Assembly (NCBI GenBank): GCA_025359965.1
Contig: JANYDC010000031.1
Location: forward strand, 95,900-159,899
Reading direction: 5' to 3'
From: Pedosphaera sp.
Lineage (GTDB): Bacteria > Verrucomicrobiota > Verrucomicrobiia > Limisphaerales > SXQI01
Length of the DNA stretch: 64,000 bases
Part shown: one piece after another, positions 20,101-28,905 of the stretch
Layout: each line of letters opens with the position of its first letter
Numbering within the stretch: position 1 is the first letter of the stretch
The notes under the pieces: model-generated
The model's input: only the letters and a program-made list of their open reading frames with translations
Database searches by the model: none
Told to the model about the DNA's origin: nothing
Program-made: the position numbers and the translations under genes

Positions 20101-20249
20101 TTGGCAAACCCTGCGAATGCTCCAGCAATGGTATCGAGCGATCCACCAGTCTGGGCATCAACCCGGCCTGTAAAACAGAGCAACACCAGCACAACCACAC
20201 ACCAGAGCGCTGCCCTGGTCTTTCTTTGAATGAAGCGTTCCATACTCAT
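17139..20249 (-). CDS. Giant secreted NHL-repeat protein with cohesin-like and dockerin-like modules (paralogue 1)
   Basis: Signal-like N-terminus (...[20 protein letters not shown]). NHL blades. [40 protein letters not shown]...[41 protein letters not shown]. Ends QYYRFKIR. Confidence 0.86.
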   Translation of the reverse strand: [1036 protein letters not shown]

Positions 20250-20284
20250 GCGCGGTATTGATGCATCCCATCGGTGGTGGTTGA

Positions 20285-22372
20285 TTACTTACCGCCTTCG
20301 TTGGTGTTAATGGATGCTCCCGGCTCGTTGTCACCCGATGGCGACACACTGGCCTGTTTGCGAGCTTGCTTGATCTCTTCTGCGGATTTCCCACTGTTCA
20401 TGGGGCCGACAATTTCATCACTGTTTTCGGGCACCTTGGTGTTCAAAAACTCAGTGTGCGTGGCCTGGAAATCCTCAAACTCGATAATAGTGGGGGTGAG
20501 GAATATGATCAGATTTGAACGCAGGCGTTCCTTCGTTTCGTGGCGGAATGCCCAGCCAAGAATGGGAAGATCGCCCAGTATGGGCACCTTTGCATAATTC
20601 TTCGCCGTGGAATCGCTGACCAAGCCACCCATCACCAAAGTGTGTCCGCTCGGGATTACCACCTGGGTGTCAATTCGGGAGGTGGAGAAAATATCAGCCT
20701 CATTCACTTTGCCGTTAATGACTTTGCGCGAAGGCTGACCTTCGACTTTGGATATCTCAGGTTTGAGTTTGAGCGAAATATTGGTGCCACTAATGCGCGG
20801 AGTTACGATCAGGATGGTTCCTACGTTGGTATAATTCGGCTTGGTGCTGGAAACCGTTGTTCCACCCGAGCCCACACCCTCACTGCTGTCAAAAATGGGT
20901 ATTGCACGTGTCACTTCAAGGCGTGTTTCCTGGTTATCCAAAGTTACCGCGCGGGGAGTGGCCAACAGTTTCGAGTCCAGCTCAGTGTTAAGGAAGGACA
21001 AAGCGGCGTTGACCCCGTCTGCATTAAGGAAAGCCACGCTCGGGTTGAAACCACTGGCAGTGGAGGCGGTCAGGCCTCCCGCACCAATAGTGGTGACCTC
21101 ATTCTTGGTCACGTTCTGAACGGTGGTGCTCGAAGGCGAAATCGTAACCGGTCGGCCACTGGGCAGAGTGGTTGTGGTGGGGGCGCCAGGCGTGTCCGTC
21201 GACAAAGTGCGGGTGGAAGTACCGGCGATCTTGCCGTTGCCAAAGCTGAAGTGCTGGGCGGAAAGCGTGTCCGTCCAGTCCAGGCCCTTGGCTGATTTCG
21301 GATTTTGGATGGTCTCCAGAAAACGGGCCTCAATTAGGACCTGCTTGGTTGGAGTATCAAGGGATGCCAATAGATTGGTTAGATTCTGGTAATCCTTCTG
21401 CGTCGAGGAAACCACCAACTGCGCAGTGCGCGTATTGGGAAGTATTTTAGCGAGAGGGAAGGCGTTTTGAAACAACGTCACCATGTTGGTCGTGCTGCTG
21501 TAGTGGAGCTGGATGACATAGTTGAAAACAGGGTCCTTGGCGGTTGGATCCTTAAAGGTCACCTGCGAAAAACGAGTGCGAGGATCAGAGATCAGGGTCA
21601 GTCCGAAATTGTTCAACACAGCCTCAAGCGTTTGCTGTGGTGAAACACCACCAAAACTCGAAAGTGAAACCGTGTTGGTTGACACGGGGGGAAGATCCAC
21701 AATGTTCGTTCCGACATAGCGCACGCCGCCACTCTTAATCTTGGGATCGATCAGCAGATTCACCTTGGCCAGTTTGGCCAGCACAGCGACCGCCGTCAAA
21801 AGCGGCACTTCCTTGTTGGGTTCAAAATAGGCTTCCAGCTCCTCGTCGTCCTTTTTAAGCACTTCGCTGATCGGTTCTTCCAGAGCCTGTAGTCCGGAGT
21901 CCTTGGTGGCGACGATCAGCGTGCCTGGAGTATTGGTGGAGTGGCCCAGCATCAAACCCTCCTTGTCAAGAAGGCGGAGAAGGGCCTGCCGGTAGGTAAT
22001 CTGCTCGAACCGCTGCGATCCAACGCTTTGCATCAGCAGATCAACAGGCTTGCCGCCGTTCATGAGCTCGGGCGCAAACTCAACATGCAATTTCGCCTGC
22101 TCGGCCAGGCTCTTGATGGCTTCGCCCAATTGGAGCTCGGCATCAAGGGCAACCAGCGCCACCACCTCCGTGGAGGGCGAGGGCGCTGAAGAAGACGGCG
22201 CTGCCTGCGGATTGGCAGCCGCCGGGACAGCGTTGTTGGTGTCGGCGGGAATCCCGGTCTGGCCTTGCGCAATGGGGGCACAGGCTAGGATCAGGGACAT
22301 CAGCGTGGAGAGAATCACCTTCATATTAGCGTGAGTTAAGGGACAGGCGCGAACAAAGCTTGGCATCGACAA
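20285..22372 (-). CDS. pilQ: Secretin (PilQ/GspD family)
   Basis: Secretin C-terminal signature VPILGDLPILGWAFRHETKERLRSNLIIFLTPTII. VLIEARFLET and N-domain-like repeats. Last in M-N-O-P-Q gene order. Confidence 0.9.
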   Translation of the reverse strand: MSMPSFVRACPLTHANMKVILSTLMSLILACAPIAQGQTGIPADTNNAVPAAANPQAAPSSSAPSPSTEVVALVALDAELQLGEAIKSLAEQAKLHVEFAPELMNGGKPVDLLMQSVGSQRFEQITYRQALLRLLDKEGLMLGHSTNTPGTLIVATKDSGLQALEEPISEVLKKDDEELEAYFEPNKEVPLLTAVAVLAKLAKVNLLIDPKIKSGGVRYVGTNIVDLPPVSTNTVSLSSFGGVSPQQTLEAVLNNFGLTLISDPRTRFSQVTFKDPTAKDPVFNYVIQLHYSSTTNMVTLFQNAFPLAKILPNTRTAQLVVSSTQKDYQNLTNLLASLDTPTKQVLIEARFLETIQNPKSAKGLDWTDTLSAQHFSFGNGKIAGTSTRTLSTDTPGAPTTTTLPSGRPVTISPSSTTVQNVTKNEVTTIGAGGLTASTASGFNPSVAFLNADGVNAALSFLNTELDSKLLATPRAVTLDNQETRLEVTRAIPIFDSSEGVGSGGTTVSSTKPNYTNVGTILIVTPRISGTNISLKLKPEISKVEGQPSRKVINGKVNEADIFSTSRIDTQVVIPSGHTLVMGGLVSDSTAKNYAKVPILGDLPILGWAFRHETKERLRSNLIIFLTPTIIEFEDFQATHTEFLNTKVPENSDEIVGPMNSGKSAEEIKQARKQASVSPSGDNEPGASINTNEGGK

Positions 22373-22401
22373 CGGGCGGTGCCACTTGAGCAGCCAGAGA
22401 A

Positions 22402-22962
22402 CTATTTTTTCTTGAAAACATTGAGTACGATGGGTTGAGGCTGCCCGTTGATCAGGAGAGTGATGGAACCGCGCATAATTTTGGTGGCTCGGACGCGGAC
22501 TTTTTGCTCGTGCCCGTCCAGCACCACGCTGAGCCAGGTGTCACGATCCAATTCAAGCGTGGCGTTGTTGATTAGTGCGACTCTGTCCACACCTACACCA
22601 ACGATGCCCTGAAAACCTGCCTGCAAAGCCAGCATCAGCGCATTACCGGTTGTCTCCTGTTTCCGCCCCGACTCGGGCTCTGTGGCGGCGCGCACAACGG
22701 CATCAGAGATGCGGGAGGAGCCTGGAAAAAATGGATTCTTTGAATTTGACGAGGCTACAAATACGGATTGCACGGAGGAGGCTGGCTTTTTGACTTCGGC
22801 GGCTGCTACCCCGGCTTTGGCTGCGGGCGGGCGGGCGGGGGCCGGGGCGGTAGCCGGCGGCTTGGATCCGCAGCCGGAGGCGGCGAGCAACCCCGCTGTA
22901 AGGATCACACTAAACAGACCACTCCGGAGCGACTGTGAAAAATTGAAGATCTGGGCTGGCAT
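22402..22962 (-). CDS. Putative lipoprotein in the PilP position of a pil operon
   Basis: Lipobox-like ...LLAASGCGSKPP, Pro/Ala-rich linker, small C-terminal domain. Identified mainly by position between PilO-like and secretin genes. Confidence 0.6.
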   Translation of the reverse strand: MPAQIFNFSQSLRSGLFSVILTAGLLAASGCGSKPPATAPAPARPPAAKAGVAAAEVKKPASSVQSVFVASSNSKNPFFPGSSRISDAVVRAATEPESGRKQETTGNALMLALQAGFQGIVGVGVDRVALINNATLELDRDTWLSVVLDGHEQKVRVRATKIMRGSITLLINGQPQPIVLNVFKKK

Positions 22963-22972
22963 CGGTTTGTCC

Positions 22973-23614
22973 TCAGAGGGTGGTCGGGCGGATCAAGGTT
23001 ACAATCCTCAGTTCGACCGCCAGTTTTTCAGCGCTTTCCGGAAGCCCGGCACTGCCGCGAACCGAACCATTGGGCAGCTCATTTCCGCCCATTAGCCGGT
23101 TTCTGGCCGCACCCTCGGGGTGAATGCTCACACTCAGAAGGCGCCAATACGGAAAGGTGTTTTCCATGTCCGCCATGAATCGCCCCAAATCACTGTAATA
23201 TGCCGAGAGAACGACATTAAAAGTCGCCGCCTTATAAGGAAAATTAGGCAACAATCCCGCATCCCCTAAAACTGGCTGGCCGATATCTATAACTTCAACC
23301 GCGTATGCCTTGCGGAACCGCTCCATCATTTGAAAGAAGGAATAATAGGGATCGCCCCTCAGAACCATATCCTCCTGCTTGGCTTCAAGATTCTTTTTTA
23401 GCCCTCCCAGTTGATCAAGAATGGCAGGTCCCATTTTCGACATCAGTTCAGCTTTGGAAACCTTGTCGGCCAGTCCCGCAATCTTAACCTGATTCTGCTG
23501 GATTTGCTCCTGCTGGCCGGAAATCACGAACAAATAGAGCATTGCTATTACTCCGCCGCCGCTTAAGGAGGCGATGAGCAGTTTGTCGCGTCGTTCTTTC
23601 GAGAGCTTAATCAT
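22973..23614 (-). CDS. PilO-like inner-membrane assembly protein
   Basis: N-terminal TM (LLIASLSGGGVIAMLYLFVISGQQEQIQQNQ) plus coiled-coil and C-terminal ferredoxin-like domain. Overlaps the pilN-like gene by 8 nt. Confidence 0.7.
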   Translation of the reverse strand: MIKLSKERRDKLLIASLSGGGVIAMLYLFVISGQQEQIQQNQVKIAGLADKVSKAELMSKMGPAILDQLGGLKKNLEAKQEDMVLRGDPYYSFFQMMERFRKAYAVEVIDIGQPVLGDAGLLPNFPYKAATFNVVLSAYYSDLGRFMADMENTFPYWRLLSVSIHPEGAARNRLMGGNELPNGSVRGSAGLPESAEKLAVELRIVTLIRPTTL

Positions 23615-24506
23615 TCGTCAGAATCCTTTCCTGCAACCGGCACTCGATGGTGAAAGGCACAAACAGTGCGCTGGGATTGGCGGCGTCGCCCGAATCCGGA
23701 CGGGCTTGGGCTGGGCGGTCCGTAAACTTCAAAGCCTGGCCTTCCGATTGATGGAGGCGATCTCGGAAATAAGGCAAATTGACCAGATTGCGGGTAAATG
23801 AATCGATGTGGGAGCCTGGTGGATTGCTGTAATCCCGGCCTTTGATTTCGATCAGAGTGGATTCCACCATCGCCGGCACCATCGTGTATTCAGCCCGTGC
23901 TGTCACCGTCTTGGTGGTCGTATTGGTTGAGAGAATGGAAAGTTTTAAAGCGAGCTTTACCTTGTTGGTGCTGAAAGGGGGGCGGGTCGCCAAAGCCTTG
24001 AGTTGATTGGTTATGGCTGTGAACACTTCAGCATCCGGCGCGCTTGAAGCCCAGAACTTCCAGCCAGGCTGCGAATTTAGAAACGCGGCGGTGAGGTTGG
24101 TGGAGAAAAATTTTGAAGTGTCGTTCGTGGCGTATTTCTGGCTGGCGTTAAACTCAACGATTCGAACATTGTCCATAGTGGCCAACTGAAAAGCGTTAAG
24201 CGCGGTCGCCCAGAAAAACCGATTGGAGGAGTAAACCTCCAGCGAAGACATGCGGCGGTCGATATCCGTTGCCAGAGTCCGGTCCGTGCGCACCTGTTTG
24301 GAGGCCTCCTCGATGCGCTTAAGGCGGTTTTCGTAATCCTCCAACGTGGACCTGCCCGCCGCCGTTTGCATTTGGAGAACACCAATCCATGCAACGAACA
24401 GAAAAACCAGAAGCACAGCACCCCAGATGACACGCTTGACGGGATCCTTCCGCCGCACCTCTTCTGCCGCCTGCTCCTCCGCCAATAAGTTAATGCGTAT
24501 CGGCAT
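23607..24506 (-). CDS. PilN-like inner-membrane assembly protein
   Basis: MPIRINLLAEEQAAEE... start is PilN-like ('INLLP'), followed by TM VIWGAVLLVFLFVAWIGVLQ. Located between PilM and PilO. Confidence 0.75.
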   Translation of the reverse strand: MPIRINLLAEEQAAEEVRRKDPVKRVIWGAVLLVFLFVAWIGVLQMQTAAGRSTLEDYENRLKRIEEASKQVRTDRTLATDIDRRMSSLEVYSSNRFFWATALNAFQLATMDNVRIVEFNASQKYATNDTSKFFSTNLTAAFLNSQPGWKFWASSAPDAEVFTAITNQLKALATRPPFSTNKVKLALKLSILSTNTTTKTVTARAEYTMVPAMVESTLIEIKGRDYSNPPGSHIDSFTRNLVNLPYFRDRLHQSEGQALKFTDRPAQARPDSGDAANPSALFVPFTIECRLQERILTND

Positions 24507-24512
24507 ATCTTA

Positions 24513-25592
24513 TCAAAAAGTTCCCATCGCTGCTCCGACCGCAACACCCAGCAAAGGTGCCATTTGCTCTACTTCACCCATCTGCTTGGGTGGTAGGGAC
24601 ATCCGTAAAAAGCTCAGTGGGTTCCACAGTTTGCATGGAATCATCAGCTCGCTTTGCAACGTTTCCACCACCAGCGCCGAACGTGCCGAGGCGCCTGACA
24701 AATAAATCTGCCCCACGGTCTTGTCCGCCTGATGCTCGAAAAAATCGATCGAAGCCCTCAACTCGCGCCCCAATGGCATCAGCAACGATTGCAAAGGAGC
24801 CTGCACCTCCTCGGGCAGACCGATCTTGATGCCTTCCGCCTCATCGTAACTGGTGCCCATGGCCTCCGAGAGCCCGCTGGTGATCTTATCTCCTCCAATG
24901 CCCACCACTCGGCTCAGCGCCAGCTCTCCTCCGCTAATGATACTGATGGTCGTATTCTTAAAACCAATGTCCACCAAAGCAGAAACCTCAGAATTGAATG
25001 CTTCAGGCAGCGCCATCTCGAATGCATTCGGCAGTGCAGCCAGGCTCGGAGTGACTTGCTCTAGAGTTAAGGAAGCGGATCGGGCGGCCTGCGTTAAAAA
25101 ATCCAGATGTTCCCTCCGGGCTCCGCCCACCAATACGCGGCACTTGGTGTTTCCTTTGCCGACGTCGCCTATCGGCAACTCCTTGCCGGGCAGGATTTGA
25201 CAGTCAAAAACGTAATCCGGCAGTTCCTGCTGCAGATAGTTTTTGCTGTTGTACTTTAACATAAGCCTCATGTCCCCCACCGGCACCATCGGCAACTCGG
25301 CCTGGCGCAACATTGAATCGCCCACCCCTAGCACTACCACCACCGCCTTTGTTTTATCCGCCACTGCCTGGGTGATGGCCTTGAAAAACTCTCCTAAAAC
25401 GTCGGTGGTCAACCCCTTATCGGAAATGGGTGTCTCCAATGTGGCAAATCCCAGCAGTTCGAACCCATCGTTCTTGCGAACAATATGAACCCCCTTGGCC
25501 ATCCTCGCGCCCAAATCAATAGCCACAACTTGCGTGCGCTTCCGAGGAGACCCTGATTGCAATGTTGACCACATGTTCTGTTTGTTTTCCAA
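24513..25592 (-). CDS. pilM: PilM-like actin-fold ATPase
   Basis: VVAIDLGARMAKGVHIV ... ALVDIGFKNTTISIISGGELALSRVVGIGGDKIT ... IYLSGASARSALVVETLQ; FtsA/PilM fold motifs. Confidence 0.85.
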   Translation of the reverse strand: MENKQNMWSTLQSGSPRKRTQVVAIDLGARMAKGVHIVRKNDGFELLGFATLETPISDKGLTTDVLGEFFKAITQAVADKTKAVVVVLGVGDSMLRQAELPMVPVGDMRLMLKYNSKNYLQQELPDYVFDCQILPGKELPIGDVGKGNTKCRVLVGGARREHLDFLTQAARSASLTLEQVTPSLAALPNAFEMALPEAFNSEVSALVDIGFKNTTISIISGGELALSRVVGIGGDKITSGLSEAMGTSYDEAEGIKIGLPEEVQAPLQSLLMPLGRELRASIDFFEHQADKTVGQIYLSGASARSALVVETLQSELMIPCKLWNPLSFLRMSLPPKQMGEVEQMAPLLGVAVGAAMGTF

Positions 25593-25717
25593 AACTGAGA
25601 CTTTTTAGGACTACCTACATTACTCGGCAAAAAGTGACAGGTACTTAAGCCGTTTTTTTAAATAGGAACAAAATACCCAATCACATGACCTGTTCGATTC
25701 CCATCAAGCTGGCTGGT

Positions 25718-26941
25718 TCAGCTAAGCAGAAAATAAACCAAGGCAATCGCCCCCAGCCCACACAGCCCAAAAAAGAGCCGTTTGTAAGTCACAACAGATT
25801 GATATTCTTCAGGTTGAGAAATTGGCTTAACCAAGTCAAGCACTCCTCCACCACGTCGAATTCTGTCCGTACTCGGGACGTTCCGGTGGTTGGGTGAGAC
25901 AGTGGGCTTCTCGGAAGACGCCTTGGCCACACCCTGCGCAACATCCGAAGCTGCTCCGGCCACCTCCTCTAACAAGTATTCGGGAAGGGCTGTGGAAGGC
26001 TGTTTCTTATGAGAAACCAGGCCAAGCGAAGCAAGCGCCCCCGTTGCGCTCGCTTTGCAAATATCCTCAAGCGTTGGAATGGCATCGGCTGGCGCGCAGC
26101 AACAGCGTCCTAGAAACCGAGTCAACATCACCACCTCTGTGGAGGGCGATCTTTCCAGGCTTCTCCAAATCTGCGTGTAATTGGGGTGCTTGAGATCGTC
26201 AGCGTGGAATATCAAATTGTCACCACTCTGGAATGTTTTCCACAGCGATGGATCTGCGGCGATGGCCAGGAACGACAGATAAATGACCAAGGCTGAAAAA
26301 CGATCCAAAGTTTCGTCGTAGTCCTCCTCGGTTCGTGCGGCGTGCTGAAAATTGGCGTGTCCGAGCTCCGGACTGCGCCCCTTGCCAAAGGCCGGGCAAT
26401 ACATCCCGTCGTAATCCACCAAACGCAACTCGTGCTTGGAGGTCACCATGATATTGCCATGCTGCAAATCCCCGTGCGCCAAATTATTCTGGCCAAGGTC
26501 CACAATCAGCTTCCTCCACTGCTCAGCCAGGGAATTCAGTTTTGCCAGATCAGCGTGGTGCTCCTCAAGATACTGATTCAACGGCAAGCCATTGATCCAC
26601 TCCATCTTCACCACTGGAAACCACTCGCTTTGAACCAAAACACCCTTGGGGATATAATCAAAGGCCACCAACCAAGGAACCTTTACACCCGCCAGATACT
26701 GGCTCAGCATCGCGTACCTGCCCTGCTGCCCAGAAACTTGGCGCACAAAACAACGCAAGGCCCATTTCTTACTCTCCTGCGTGGTGATCTCGTAAACACT
26801 CGCAAAATTGCCCGACGTCACGCGCGGCAGGCCGAACAAATCCGTCGCCACCGTGCTGTCGCGCAGCTCCTGCGAATCAAAGGAGTGCTTCGGTTCCTGG
26901 AGCGACTCCAAGTAGTCTGTATGTGTGGGCCAGGTGATCAT
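25718..26941 (-). CDS. Serine/threonine kinase-like protein with C-terminal TM (TerY-P triad kinase-like)
   Basis: HGDLQHGNIMV catalytic loop and LVDYDGMYCPAF (DFG variant DYDG). C-terminal TM RLFFGLCGLGAIALVYFLLS. Next to PP2C and vWA genes. Confidence 0.8.
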   Translation of the reverse strand: MITWPTHTDYLESLQEPKHSFDSQELRDSTVATDLFGLPRVTSGNFASVYEITTQESKKWALRCFVRQVSGQQGRYAMLSQYLAGVKVPWLVAFDYIPKGVLVQSEWFPVVKMEWINGLPLNQYLEEHHADLAKLNSLAEQWRKLIVDLGQNNLAHGDLQHGNIMVTSKHELRLVDYDGMYCPAFGKGRSPELGHANFQHAARTEEDYDETLDRFSALVIYLSFLAIAADPSLWKTFQSGDNLIFHADDLKHPNYTQIWRSLERSPSTEVVMLTRFLGRCCCAPADAIPTLEDICKASATGALASLGLVSHKKQPSTALPEYLLEEVAGAASDVAQGVAKASSEKPTVSPNHRNVPSTDRIRRGGGVLDLVKPISQPEEYQSVVTYKRLFFGLCGLGAIALVYFLLS

Positions 26942-26957
26942 GGGTAAACTCCCGATT

Positions 26958-27812
26958 TCATGGATGTTTTCCTTTTTGGAGCCTTGCCCCGGATATGGTT
27001 GAAAGACGGCTTGTCGGCCAGTGCAGGCGCAGCAGCGTTGTGTCGTCGTTCTTTAAAGTTTTACCCTTGCGCAACTGGCCCACCAAGGTGGTGAAATCCT
27101 TTTGGGTATCCAATTTCTGAAGCAGTTCCCAGGGGCGCGCCCCGCTTTCAAACCGCTCCAAAAGCCAAAACGACAGCGCATCGGTCGCCAGTAGAATTGT
27201 ATCCCCGGGACTAAGTGAGCCTTTGTGCAGTCGTGGTGGAAAAATCCGGACCGGATTTTCCTCTTCCAACCCGCTTCCCACCAAAATCGGGCGCGCCGTG
27301 AATTCCTGGCTTCTTTCAATCGGGAAGGACTCAATTAATTCCCCTCCACGGATTTGGAACAGACAGGTGTCGCCCACCGTTACAACGGTATAGGGCCTTG
27401 TGGGAAGATCCTCACTATCCGACCTCCAGAATGCCAGCTTGCGCATAATCCTCTTTAGGGCACTCGGCACAGGCGGGTAGATTGCCAGGCCAAGAAGCGT
27501 GGAATGCGCCCCCTGACGAGCCTTTTCTTCCGCATACCAAGGCAGCACATCCCAAGGGATTCCATCGTGCCACTCATGCCGCAATGGAGTCAGCCAGGAC
27601 GTCCACTGAGACTCCGAATCGAGATCCTGCGGCGGCGCCGCTGCAAACTGCCTCACCAGCATCTGCGCCCAGCGATCGGCGAATGACGATTCGGACGCCC
27701 CATCGGCCACTGCGTAGAGATTCTGTTCTGGTGAGTATGCCACGGCATCCTCATATTCCTCAACCGAGTTACCCGCCTTCGGCAACCAAAACGCCTGCGC
27801 TTCGAGCTGCAT
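26958..27812 (-). CDS. PP2C-family protein phosphatase
   Basis: EDAVAYSPEQNLYAVADGASESSFADRWAQ, ILLATDALSFWLL, KNDDTTLLRLHW match PP2C motifs. Confidence 0.82.
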   Translation of the reverse strand: MQLEAQAFWLPKAGNSVEEYEDAVAYSPEQNLYAVADGASESSFADRWAQMLVRQFAAAPPQDLDSESQWTSWLTPLRHEWHDGIPWDVLPWYAEEKARQGAHSTLLGLAIYPPVPSALKRIMRKLAFWRSDSEDLPTRPYTVVTVGDTCLFQIRGGELIESFPIERSQEFTARPILVGSGLEEENPVRIFPPRLHKGSLSPGDTILLATDALSFWLLERFESGARPWELLQKLDTQKDFTTLVGQLRKGKTLKNDDTTLLRLHWPTSRLSTISGARLQKGKHP

Positions 27813-27821
27813 ATCGGCGCA

Positions 27822-28658
27822 CTAACGGAGGTTTCCCGCCCGTGTGCCGATATCAAGAAACCGGATCAACTCAACCAGATCGGCGTTAAAGGCGAAACCC
27901 CGCGCGTGCTCGCCCACCTGGCGATGCTCCACTTGGGCCATCTTGCGAATGGGCTCGGGCAACTCGCTCGAAACCGAAAAAAGTGTTCGGGCCAATTCAT
28001 CAGGCAACTCTGCCTCTGATTGCGGGAAAAGAATGGGCGACTCCAGCCGGCCCGAAATGTGGCAATTGAAGAGAAGCGTGTTGCCATCATTGGTGGCCAG
28101 TGCCTTGAGTGCCTCTCCTTGATTCATCGGCCCTGAATCTGTGGCCTCTCCATCGGTGATATTGATAACAATCGGCGGGTGAGAATCCATATGCGCTCCC
28201 ACCCACTCTGTCAGCCATTCACGGGCCATGTCCAATGCCTGCCCCATTGGCGTCATCCCTTTGGCGACTGGCTCGAACCAAATGGGAAATTTAACCGTTC
28301 GTTGCGACGTCCCACCCTTGCCATCCGGTACGGAGCGCGTGCGCTCCTCTACCCTCGCCGGGGCCGCTGCCACTTCGCCAATCGAAACCAGCTTCCTCCC
28401 GGCCAGCGGGCCTGAAAATGCCGGTGTCACCTCTTGGCCGTATCCAATCACTCCCACGTCGTAAAAATGGCGCACACCTTCCCCGCGCGCACATTTAAGG
28501 ATTAGATTGTGAACAAGCTTGTTAATGGCATCTGCCACGCTGTCACACTTCCTCAAATTCTGATGACCAGCGAACGCTTCCGACATGGAGCCGGAGCGAT
28601 CCACCAGAAACAGAAAACAGCTCGGATTCGAGCGACTTATTTCAGCGGTATATGACAT
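27822..28658 (-). CDS. vWA-domain protein (TerY-like)
   Basis: MIDAS motif FLFLVDRSGSMSEAF near the N-terminus; VINITDGEATDSGPM. Confidence 0.85.
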   Translation of the reverse strand: MSYTAEISRSNPSCFLFLVDRSGSMSEAFAGHQNLRKCDSVADAINKLVHNLILKCARGEGVRHFYDVGVIGYGQEVTPAFSGPLAGRKLVSIGEVAAAPARVEERTRSVPDGKGGTSQRTVKFPIWFEPVAKGMTPMGQALDMAREWLTEWVGAHMDSHPPIVINITDGEATDSGPMNQGEALKALATNDGNTLLFNCHISGRLESPILFPQSEAELPDELARTLFSVSSELPEPIRKMAQVEHRQVGEHARGFAFNADLVELIRFLDIGTRAGNLR

Positions 28659-28905
28659 GCTGCTATTGATTCGCCCCCTTCAAGAGACGATCTTCTGTAC
28701 CCTATCGGCAGAAACTGACCGGAGTTTTAGCCCTTCTCTCAAAAATCTGTCGCCCAACCCCTTTGCTGGTCTATTTTTGCCCATCTGCCCCTTCCGTAGA
28801 GCGCAGCTGTGTTCCTCGCCCAAAGGAATCAAGTGCAACAAACACTCTTTAAGAAATATTCACGCTTGCCTTCATTTCTTATAAGCTGCCCCCCGGAACT
28901 CACGC

